Below, one piece after another: positions 6,487 through 12,178 of a stretch of 12,178 nt of DNA. The number at the start of each line of letters is the position of its first letter. Position 1 is the stretch's first letter. This stretch comes from an uncultured Oscillospiraceae bacterium (GTDB lineage: Bacteria; Bacillota; Clostridia; Oscillospirales; Ruminococcaceae), in NCBI GenBank assembly GCA_958448395.1, contig CAUDDP010000062.1:1-12178 (forward strand), written 5' to 3'. The position numbers and the translations under genes are program-made. The notes under the pieces are model-generated. The model did not search any database, was not told the DNA's origin, and saw only the letters and a program-made list of their open reading frames with translations.

Positions 6487-7380
6487 TTATCGTTGTACGG
6501 GAATTGGACTGCTGATTGCCTTGTACATTTCTGGTCTGCGGTCACGGAATAATCCCCATTCCAGTCGGCTTTTTTGCAATTCATCCAAATCAAATTTCGC
6601 TGTCAGTACACAGTTCAAATCTCGTTTTGCTTCTTTTATAATCTCTCCGGTATAATCTGTGATAAAAGAAGAGCCGTAAAAGGTCAGTTCCGATTGCTGA
6701 TATTGGTTTTCTCTGCAAGGAATGACATGTTCTGTACCAGTGCGATTTGCAGCAATCACCGGCATCAGATTGGCGGCCGCATGTCCCTGCATACAACGCT
6801 GCCAGTGACCGGAGCTGTCTACTTCTAAGAGTGGTTCGGAACCAATTGCGGTTGGATACAGCAGCAATTCTGCCCCCTGCAATGCCATGCAGCGTGCCGT
6901 CTCCGGAAACCACTGATCCCAGCAAATACCAACCCCGATGCAGCCATATGCCGTATGCCAAACCCGAAAGCCGGTGTCACCGGGGGTGAAATAGAATTTT
7001 TCCTGATAAAAATGGTCATCTGGAATATGTGTTTTCCGGTAACAGCCCAGCATCGAACCATCTGCATCAATCATCGCAATACTGTTAAACGTATTGTTTC
7101 CGGCACGTTCGTAGAAACTGATGGGCAGTACTACATGCAGTTCGGCAGCAACCTCCTGAAACAACTGAACAGCTGGATTTTCCAGCAGTGGCGTTGCATA
7201 GCTGTAGTAGTCATACTGCCGTTCTTGACAGAAATATGGGAGTTCAAACAATTCTGGCAATAGGATAATATTTGCTCCGTCTGCGGCTGCCTGTCGCACC
7301 AAGCGATTTGCTGTCTCTAAATTCTCCTGTGCATCTGGACTACACGCCATTTGTACGGCTGCTACTGTTACATTTCTCAT
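6487..7380 (-). CDS. aguB: N-carbamoylputrescine amidase
   Basis: A 297-residue nitrilase-superfamily enzyme that hydrolyses N-carbamoylputrescine to putrescine, CO2 and ammonia, the second step from agmatine to putrescine. The catalytic triad is visible: Glu43 in Leu-Pro-Glu-Leu-Phe, Lys116 in Tyr-Arg-Lys-Thr-His-Ile-Pro, and Cys153 in Gly-Ile-Cys-Trp-Asp-Gln-Trp-Phe-Pro-Glu. The Pro-Asp-Asp-His-Phe-Tyr-Gln-Glu-Lys-Phe-Tyr-Phe segment after the lysine is characteristic of the plant and bacterial N-carbamoylputrescine amidases, and length is normal. AAAGGGG precedes ATG 7380 at good spacing. It lies 62 bases downstream of aguA and directly before the GNAT gene. The gap to aguA holds no clear terminator or promoter, so the three genes should form one transcript. 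Close relatives act on other carbamoyl amines, but the aguA neighbour makes this call secure. Confidence 0.95.
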   Translation of the reverse strand: MRNVTVAAVQMACSPDAQENLETANRLVRQAAADGANIILLPELFELPYFCQERQYDYYSYATPLLENPAVQLFQEVAAELHVVLPISFYERAGNNTFNSIAMIDADGSMLGCYRKTHIPDDHFYQEKFYFTPGDTGFRVWHTAYGCIGVGICWDQWFPETARCMALQGAELLLYPTAIGSEPLLEVDSSGHWQRCMQGHAAANLMPVIAANRTGTEHVIPCRENQYQQSELTFYGSSFITDYTGEIIKEAKRDLNCVLTAKFDLDELQKSRLEWGLFRDRRPEMYKAISSPIPVQR

Positions 7381-7442
7381 GGTAAAACCCCTTTCTAATC
7401 GTTAATATGTTATCTGCTGTATGATGACACTGCATGTTTATT

Positions 7443-8549
7443 TTATGCAAGTGTTATTTTTGGGATTTGCTGCGTGATACAATGAATATTCCCACCGCCG
7501 ATTAAAATTTCCCTTGCAGCAATGGGAACAACCCTTCTGGTTGGAAAACAGTCTTGCAGAATTTTGACTGCTGCCGCATCCATTGGGTCGTCAAATTGTG
7601 GAACAATGATTGCTTTGTTGGAAATATAGAAGTTGACATAGGAAGCTGCCAGTCGTTCTCCCGGTATTCGGGTCGGTTCGCCGTCCCATAAATCCAGCCC
7701 AGCACATTCTTCTTCTGTCATGCAGATTGGTTTGGAGGGAATCGGCAGTTTCTGCACCTGTATGCGTCTGCCCTTGGCATCCGTTGTCTGTTCCAGTATA
7801 TCCAGACAGGCTTTCGACAGTGCATACTGTGGGTCAGATTGATCTTCTGTCCAAGCAAGTACCACCTTTCCCGGTTCGGTAAAGGCACAGATATTGTCCA
7901 CATGTTCATTGGTTTCGTCCTGATAAATGCCTCTCGGCAGCCAGATAACAGCTTTTGCACCAAGACAGTCACAGAGCATTTCTGTAATTTCTGCCTTTGT
8001 CATTTGCGGATTGCGTCCTTTGCTGAGCAGACAGGCTTCTGTTGTGAGGATTGTCCCCTCTCCGTCGCTGTGAATGCTGCCACCCTCTAAGATAACCTGT
8101 CGCATATCATAGCAGTCGCAGCGGAAGAGGTCACAGACCTTTCGAGCAACGTGGTTGTCGTTGTCCCATGGAAAATATAAGCCATCTACCAGACCGCCCC
8201 ATGCATTAAATCCCCAGTCAATGCCACGCCGTCTGCCATCTGGATGCAGAACAAAGGTGGGGGCAGTATCTCTTGCCCAAGCATCATCGGTGGTGCATTC
8301 AATGAGGCGGACTTCTGACGGCAGCATCGCTCTTGCCGTTTCATACTGCTGATGGCTGACCAGCATGGTGACTTCTTCGGATGCAGCGATGGCGGCTGCA
8401 ATTTTTACAAAGGCGTTTCGAGCCGCATAAGCACCATTTCGCCATGAGTCGGCACGTTCCGGCCAGATCATAATACAGCCGTCATGCGGTGCAAATTCTG
8501 CCGGCATAAAAAAGCCATCTTCCTTAGGCTGTGTGTGTAAAATGTGCAT
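7443..8549 (-). CDS. aguA: Agmatine deiminase
   Basis: A 368-residue enzyme of the guanidino-group-modifying family that hydrolyses agmatine to N-carbamoylputrescine and ammonia. Predicted active-site residues are Asp94 in Trp-Ala-Arg-Asp, Glu155 in Leu-Glu-Gly-Gly-Ser, His216 and Asp218 in Asn-Glu-His-Val-Asp-Asn, and the nucleophile Cys357 in Gly-Gly-Gly-Asn-Ile-His-Cys-Ile-Thr-Gln-Gln. From memory the Enterococcus faecalis enzyme has Asp96, Glu157, His218, Asp220 and Cys357, which agrees closely. The frame is open further upstream to 8684, but the true start is ATG 8549: AGGAGGAG lies just before it, the protein then has the family's usual length, and the promoter at 8589-8617 falls inside the longer frame. 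It is the first gene of a minus-strand operon with aguB and a GNAT gene. No arginine decarboxylase is present in the window to supply agmatine, so the substrate may be made elsewhere or imported. Confidence 0.96.
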   Translation of the reverse strand: MHILHTQPKEDGFFMPAEFAPHDGCIMIWPERADSWRNGAYAARNAFVKIAAAIAASEEVTMLVSHQQYETARAMLPSEVRLIECTTDDAWARDTAPTFVLHPDGRRRGIDWGFNAWGGLVDGLYFPWDNDNHVARKVCDLFRCDCYDMRQVILEGGSIHSDGEGTILTTEACLLSKGRNPQMTKAEITEMLCDCLGAKAVIWLPRGIYQDETNEHVDNICAFTEPGKVVLAWTEDQSDPQYALSKACLDILEQTTDAKGRRIQVQKLPIPSKPICMTEEECAGLDLWDGEPTRIPGERLAASYVNFYISNKAIIVPQFDDPMDAAAVKILQDCFPTRRVVPIAAREILIGGGNIHCITQQIPKITLA

Positions 8550-8588
8550 GATACGCTCCTCCTGTAGTGCGTGCAAATTTCTTCTTTC

Positions 8589-8617
8589 ATTATACAAGGG
8601 AAGCGGATGCCTGTCAA
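8589..8617 (-). promoter_or_regulatory. Perfect-consensus sigma-A promoter for aguA-aguB-GNAT
   Basis: On the minus strand TTGACA (8617-8612) and TATAAT (8594-8589) are separated by exactly 17 bases, matching both consensus boxes fully. Transcription should start near 8582, giving a leader of about 33 bases before ATG 8549. Such a strong core promoter suggests high constitutive expression, or control by a repressor, since agmatine pathways are often regulated. No operator palindrome is obvious in the leader. Confidence 0.88.
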
Positions 8618-8640
8618 CCCTGTGGTGTGAGAATCCATGG

Positions 8641-8730
8641 AAATGCATTTTCAAATGATGGAGTGGATAGTACGCCGCAGACAACTGCGGTCAAGCTGGC
8701 TTCAGGCGGCGAGTCGCCGCAGACAGTCCA
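8641..8730 (+). repeat. Dispersed repeat, copy C1, degenerate proximal module
   Basis: Begins with the segment shared with copy B (8646-8668), followed by CCGCAG/CTGCGG around ACAA (8675-8690) and the GGTCAAGCTGGCTTCAG segment shared with the other copies. It then diverges: instead of the 10-bp hairpin it has GCGGCG/CGCCGC around AGT (8706-8720). It lies between the aguA promoter and copy C2, so it may be a partial or rearranged insertion next to a full one. The 60 bases after it carry alternative hairpins (see findings) and no gene. Confidence 0.75.
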
Positions 8731-8790
8731 CCCATCGTTATGGAATGGAGAAGATGGGGCATTGAATGCCCTCAAGGGCGGGAAACAAAT

Positions 8791-9007
8791 GTACGCCGTA
8801 GGCAATTGCGGTCAAGCTGGCTTCAGCTTGGCGGAGGGGTGCAGGGGACAAGCTGTCCCCTGCAAAGAAAACGGGTTGGACGAGGAAACGGATTGAGAAA
8901 CAAGCCACCGCTGTCCGCTCTTAAAAAACAAAACGGTACAGAATACAGAAATTTAGCGGAACAAGGATGCAAGTATGTACCACGTACAACGGCGGACAGC
9001 GGATACA
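8791..9007 (+). repeat. Dispersed repeat, copy C2
   Basis: A fuller copy leading into the tandem array. The first hairpin reads CCGTAG/TTGCGG (about 8796-8810) and keeps pairing through two G-T wobbles. The second is AAGCTG/CAGCTT with a one-base longer loop. The 10-bp stem is intact (8841-8863). The region after it differs from copies A and D (AAAGAAAACGGGTTGG in place of GAAACGCTG). The distant pair CCGCTGTCCGC / GCGGACAGCGG (about 8908-8918 and 8993-9003) is a perfect 11 bp, enclosing TGTAC/GTACA around CAC. Confidence 0.85.
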
Positions 9008-9323
9008 GGCAGAGAGCGAAGCGAATCTGCCGGCGGAGATGAGACCGTTATCCGTGAGGGAAAATACAAAAATGGATTTGCGTGTAGGCAGAGAGCGAAG
9101 CGAATCTGTCAGCGGAGATGAGATCGTTATCCGTGAGAGAAAATACAAAAATGGATTTGTGTGTAGGCAGAGAGCGAAGCGAATCTGCCAGCGGAGATGA
9201 GATCGTTATCCGTGAGAGAAAATACAAAAATGGATTTGCGTGTAGGCAGAGAGCAAAGCGAATCTGCCAGTGGAGATGAGACCGTTATCCGTGAGAGAAA
9301 ATACAAGAATGGATTTCTGTGAT
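9008..9323 (+). repeat. Tandem array of four 79-bp units
   Basis: Units begin at 9008, 9087, 9166 and 9245, each opening GGCAGAGAGC and carrying a GGCAGA/TCTGCC stem, then a purine-rich stretch containing GAGATGAGA and TATCCGTGAG and ending near ATGGATTTG. By eye, units 1-3 differ at only two or three positions each (unit 2 has lost one stem base to a T), while unit 4 drifts at its end. The unit is the distal module of the dispersed repeat, amplified; copy A has the same module at a 127-base period. The 79-base period is not a multiple of three, so the open frames crossing it are not a periodic protein. The array ends 26 bases before the cellobiose phosphorylase -35 box. Confidence 0.95.
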
Positions 9324-9349
9324 GCCAGCTCATTTGTGTAAAATTTTAC

Positions 9350-9378
9350 TTGCATTGTCTACAGGGATATGGTACAAT
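9350..9378 (+). promoter_or_regulatory. Sigma-A-type promoter for cellobiose phosphorylase
   Basis: TTGCAT (9350-9355) and TACAAT (9373-9378) with a 17-base spacer. The -35 box matches four of six consensus bases and the -10 box five of six. Transcription would start near 9385, about 37 bases before the ATG at 9422. The moderate match fits a gene that may need activation, for example by sugar supply, but no operator is identifiable. Confidence 0.65.
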
Positions 9379-9421
9379 AACCATATACAAATCTATCGAA
9401 ATCAAAAAGGAGTATCATCCC

Positions 9422-11803
9422 ATGCAATACGGATATTTTGACCTTGCCAACAAGGAATATGTCATCACCCGACCGGACACACCGTCCGCTTGGGCAAACT
9501 ACCTCGGTTCGCCGGAATACGGTGCGATCATCTCCAACAATGCCGGCGGCTACAGTTTTGTAAAGTCTGGTGCAAACGGCAGAATTACACGTTATCGCTT
9601 TAACTCCAATATGGCACTGCCGGGCAGATATATCTATCTGCGGGACAACGATGCAGCCGATTACTGGTCAGCTTCTTGGCAGCCGGTTGGGAAACCGTTG
9701 GATACTTACAAGAGCACCTGCCGGCATGGTACGGCTTATACGGTCATTTCTGCGGAATACAGTGGCATTCGTTCCGATGTGACTTATTACGTTCCAGACG
9801 GGGCAACCCATGAGGTTTGGCGGACTGTTATCACCAATCAGAGTGACCGCCCCAGAAATCTGTCTGTCTTCGGCTTTGTAGAGTTCACCAATGAGGATAA
9901 TTACGAACAGGATCAGGTTAACTTGCAGTATTCTTTATTCATCTCCCGAACTGCATTCGAGAAAAATAAGATCATGCAGCATATCAGTGAGTACAGCAAG
10001 AAAGACGCTACCAGTCGTTTCTTTGGTATGGTAGGGGCACCGGTTACTGGTTACAACGGCAGTCTGGAACACTTTATCGGTGCTTATCGAACCTATTCCA
10101 ATCCGATTGCAGTCGAGAATGGCAAGTGTGATAAGGAATTAAACTATAATGCCAACTCTTGCGGTGCTTTGCAGACGGAATTGACCTTACAGCCGGGAGA
10201 ATCGAAGGAATTGATTTTTGTATTGGGTAGAAAGACCAGCGAAGAGGCAGATGCTATCCTGCGTACCTATGAAACCGTTGGCAGGGTAGACGAGGAAGTC
10301 AATGCCCTCAAGCACTTCTGGCATGAAAAATTGGAGCATTTCTCTGTCGAAACACCGTCTGAAGCATTTAACAATATGATCAATGTCTGGAATGCCTATC
10401 AGTGCTTTATCACCTTTATCTGGTCAAGAGCTGCCTCCTTTATCTATTGTGGTCTGCGGAATGGTTACGGCTATCGGGATACGGTACAGGATATCCAAGG
10501 TATTATTCATCTTGATCCGGAGCTGGCAGCAGATAAGATTCGCTTTATGTTGTCCGCACAGGTGGACAACGGCGGCGGTTTACCATTAGTAAAATTCACA
10601 CACAATGCCGGTCATGAGAATACACCCGATGATCCGGATTATGTGAAAGAAACAGGTCATCCATCCTATCGGGCAGACGATGCCCTCTGGCTGTTCCTAA
10701 CCATTGCAAAGTATGTCGGGGAAAGCGGCAACAAGGCATTTTATGATGAAGTGATTGTCTATGCAAATGGCGGCGAAGATACCGTTTATGACCATTTGAA
10801 GCGTGCGATTCAGTTCTCTATGGAACGGCTCGGCGATCATAATATGCCGGCTGGTCTGCACGCTGACTGGAATGACTGCCTGCGGCTCGGCAAGAAGGGC
10901 GAATCGACTTTTGTTGCATTCCAGTTGTATTACGCTATGACGATGATGAAAAAGCTGGCAGCGGAACGGAACGATGCTGTCTATGTGGATTATCTGGAAG
11001 AAGCACAGGCAAAGTTGGCAGCAACATTGGAAACCTGCTGGGATGAAGACCGCTTTATCCGTGGCATTCGGGAAGATGGTGTCATTGTAGGGGCAAAGAA
11101 AGATCCAGAGGCAAATATGTGGCTGAATCCGCAGAGCTGGAGTGTGATTTCTGGCTTTGCCAGCAAGGAGCAGGCAGATACTGCCATGCAGTCTGTTGCA
11201 GAGATTCTGGATACGCCGTATGGTGCAAAGCTGCTGGAACCGCCGTATCGGCAGCATTATTTCGATGGTGCACTGATGCATATTTTCAATCCGGATACCA
11301 AGGAAAACGGCGGTATTTTCTCGCAGTCACAGGGCTGGCTGATTCTGGCAGAGGCTTTGCTTGGGCATGGGGATGCTGCATTCCGGTACTTTATGGAGAG
11401 TTCTCCGGCTGCCATGAACGACAAGGCAGAAATTCGTGTGATGGAACCATATGTACACGGACAGTTTACGGAATCTTCCGATTCTCCGTATGCAGGACGA
11501 GCACATGTGCATTGGCTGACAGGAACTGCTTCTACCGTGATGGTCGGCTGTGTGGAAGGCATTTGCGGTATGCGTCCAGATGCAGATGGTTTGGCAATTC
11601 GCCCCGCCATTCCGGCAGAGTGGGACGGCATGAAGATGCATAAGGTATTCCGTGGCAAGAAGCTGGAGATTACGGTACAGAATCCGCAGCATGTGGAGAG
11701 CGGTGTGGTATCGTTGACGCTGAACGGCAAGCAGTTGGCGGGAGACTATATTTCGGCTGACTGTCTGACAGAAACCAATGAGATTATAGTGGTTCTGGGT
11801 TAA
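9422..11803 (+). CDS. Cellobiose phosphorylase, glycoside hydrolase family 94
   Basis: A 793-residue cytosolic enzyme that phosphorolyses cellobiose to alpha-glucose-1-phosphate and glucose, saving ATP when cellulose breakdown products are used. The N-terminal beta-sandwich region (about 1-270) opens with Tyr-Gly-Tyr-Phe-Asp and includes Gly-Ser-Pro-Glu-Tyr-Gly-Ala at 29-35. The alpha/alpha-barrel follows, with Gly-Tyr-Arg-Asp-Thr-Val-Gln-Asp (350-357) and the Asp482-Trp-Asn-Asp485 motif that carries the general acid of the family. A short beta domain closes the C-terminus. Its length fits cellobiose phosphorylase rather than the longer cellodextrin phosphorylase, and the N-terminus strongly resembles Ruminococcus cellobiose phosphorylases from memory. 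The frame is open 24 codons further upstream, but ATG 9422 is preferred: AAAGGAG lies at 9406-9412 and the promoter lies inside the longer frame. No transporter or regulator is adjacent. Confidence 0.95.
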   Translation: MQYGYFDLANKEYVITRPDTPSAWANYLGSPEYGAIISNNAGGYSFVKSGANGRITRYRFNSNMALPGRYIYLRDNDAADYWSASWQPVGKPLDTYKSTCRHGTAYTVISAEYSGIRSDVTYYVPDGATHEVWRTVITNQSDRPRNLSVFGFVEFTNEDNYEQDQVNLQYSLFISRTAFEKNKIMQHISEYSKKDATSRFFGMVGAPVTGYNGSLEHFIGAYRTYSNPIAVENGKCDKELNYNANSCGALQTELTLQPGESKELIFVLGRKTSEEADAILRTYETVGRVDEEVNALKHFWHEKLEHFSVETPSEAFNNMINVWNAYQCFITFIWSRAASFIYCGLRNGYGYRDTVQDIQGIIHLDPELAADKIRFMLSAQVDNGGGLPLVKFTHNAGHENTPDDPDYVKETGHPSYRADDALWLFLTIAKYVGESGNKAFYDEVIVYANGGEDTVYDHLKRAIQFSMERLGDHNMPAGLHADWNDCLRLGKKGESTFVAFQLYYAMTMMKKLAAERNDAVYVDYLEEAQAKLAATLETCWDEDRFIRGIREDGVIVGAKKDPEANMWLNPQSWSVISGFASKEQADTAMQSVAEILDTPYGAKLLEPPYRQHYFDGALMHIFNPDTKENGGIFSQSQGWLILAEALLGHGDAAFRYFMESSPAAMNDKAEIRVMEPYVHGQFTESSDSPYAGRAHVHWLTGTASTVMVGCVEGICGMRPDADGLAIRPAIPAEWDGMKMHKVFRGKKLEITVQNPQHVESGVVSLTLNGKQLAGDYISADCLTETNEIIVVLG

Positions 11804-11825
11804 GCCACTGTCATAGAAGAAAAGG

Positions 11826-11867
11826 AAACCGGCTTGCAGGACAGATTTGTGTTGCAGGTCGGTTTTT
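11826..11867 (+). terminator. Intrinsic terminator after cellobiose phosphorylase
   Basis: A 13-bp stem with two G-T wobbles: arms AAACCGGCTTGCA (11826-11838) and TGCAGGTCGGTTT (11853-11865), a 14-base loop, and a run of T from 11863. It begins 22 bases after the stop codon. No second gene follows on this transcript. Confidence 0.82.
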
Positions 11868-11992
11868 GTTTCCAATTTGAAAAAGAATTGCATTCGATGA
11901 AACGCTTTATGTGCCAACAGGGCTTGGAAAAGGCTGTGATGGAATGCATTCCATACTATTTAAACGTGAGTTCGATGAGAGCGTTTTATCTG

Positions 11993-12124
11993 CCGAATGG
12001 CAACTGCGGTCAAGCTGGCTCAGCTTGGCGGAGGGGTGCAGGGGACAAGCTGTCCCCTGCGAAACGCTGCGATTAAAGTTTTGGTAACGGAATGAGGAAC
12101 AAGCTGCCGCTGTCCGCCTTCTAA
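11993..12124 (+). repeat. Dispersed repeat, copy D, proximal module only
   Basis: Bases 12000-12124 match copy A (3891-4015) at 121 of 125 positions by hand, including the AAGCTG/CAGCTT hairpin and the perfect 10-bp stem (12038-12060). The match stops abruptly after TTCTAA at 12124, just where copies A and C continue into the distal module, so the right arm of the distant pairing is absent. The first hairpin is altered (TGCC/GGCA instead of CCGCAG/CTGCGG). Between the terminator and this copy, 11868-11992 holds a 16-base perfect palindrome (11939-11954) and no recognisable gene. Confidence 0.85.
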
Positions 12125-12178
12125 TACTAATCTCTAATCACCCTAATGAAGTGATCCAATCCCTCCGAGTGATACTCA

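Noticed and set aside
8567..8896. Plus-strand 109-codon frame upstream of the repeat array
   Set aside because: It crosses the aguA promoter on the opposite strand and both C1 and C2 repeats, and its codons follow the hairpins. The frame at 11834-12076 is of the same kind.
9008..9323. CRISPR array
   Set aside because: The whole 79-bp unit is repeated, with no unique spacers between conserved repeats and no cas gene.
12127..12177. C-terminal end of a minus-strand gene entering from the right edge
   Set aside because: Only 16 open codons end at a stop at 12127-12129. It could be real, but a stretch that short is expected by chance about half the time.

Overview
This looks like the chromosome of a Gram-positive gut or rumen bacterium of the Oscillospiraceae/Ruminococcus type (inferred). 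The reasons are a cytosolic GH94 cellobiose phosphorylase, the order murA - YycJ-type MBL hydrolase - rlmH, strong Gram-positive Shine-Dalgarno sequences, a radical SAM protein of the TatD-linked type, and coding DNA of about half GC by eye. Most of the window is ordinary core metabolism. The unusual part is the intergenic DNA.

Layout, left to right. At 3-212 is the C-terminal end of an unrecognised plus-strand gene. Inside its last codons lies a good promoter (185-213) for a lipoprotein cyclophilin (278-1039). murA (1121-2404) follows and ends at a strong intrinsic terminator (2480-2509). Next come a YycJ/WalJ-like metallo-beta-lactamase-fold protein (2599-3378) and rlmH (3380-3856), one base apart. 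A 467-bp intergenic stretch holds repeat copy A. It is followed by a radical SAM protein (4325-4942) and a terminator that can work in both directions (4967-5010). A strikingly AT-rich orphan gene lies on the minus strand (5065-5763), followed by inverted repeat copy B (5831-5923). A minus-strand operon reads aguA (8549-7443), aguB (7380-6487), then a GNAT acetyltransferase (6477-6016), from a perfect-consensus promoter at 8589-8617. An 870-bp divergent intergenic region holds repeat copy C and a 79-bp tandem array. Then come the promoter (9350-9378) and gene (9422-11803) for cellobiose phosphorylase, its terminator, and repeat copy D (11993-12124).

How the genes work together. AguA and AguB convert agmatine to N-carbamoylputrescine and then putrescine, CO2 and ammonia; the GNAT gene is probably cotranslated with aguB. 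Cellobiose phosphorylase splits imported cellobiose into glucose-1-phosphate and glucose, which fits a cellulose-fed lifestyle. MurA begins peptidoglycan synthesis, the cyclophilin assists folding outside the membrane, and RlmH modifies 23S rRNA.

The best candidate for something undescribed is the dispersed repeat family. Four copies lie in four separate intergenic gaps within 12 kb. Copies A and D agree at 121 of 125 positions by hand alignment. The repeat contains several hairpins in series, including a perfect 10-bp stem with a 3-nt loop, and a distant 10-11 bp pairing. Its distal module is amplified into four 79-bp tandem units ending 26 bp before the cellobiose phosphorylase -35 box. It could be a non-autonomous mobile repeat, a structured RNA, or both; the sequence alone does not decide. 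The AT-rich gene with a 9-residue in-frame tandem duplication, lying between inverted repeat copies, is the best candidate for transferred DNA.
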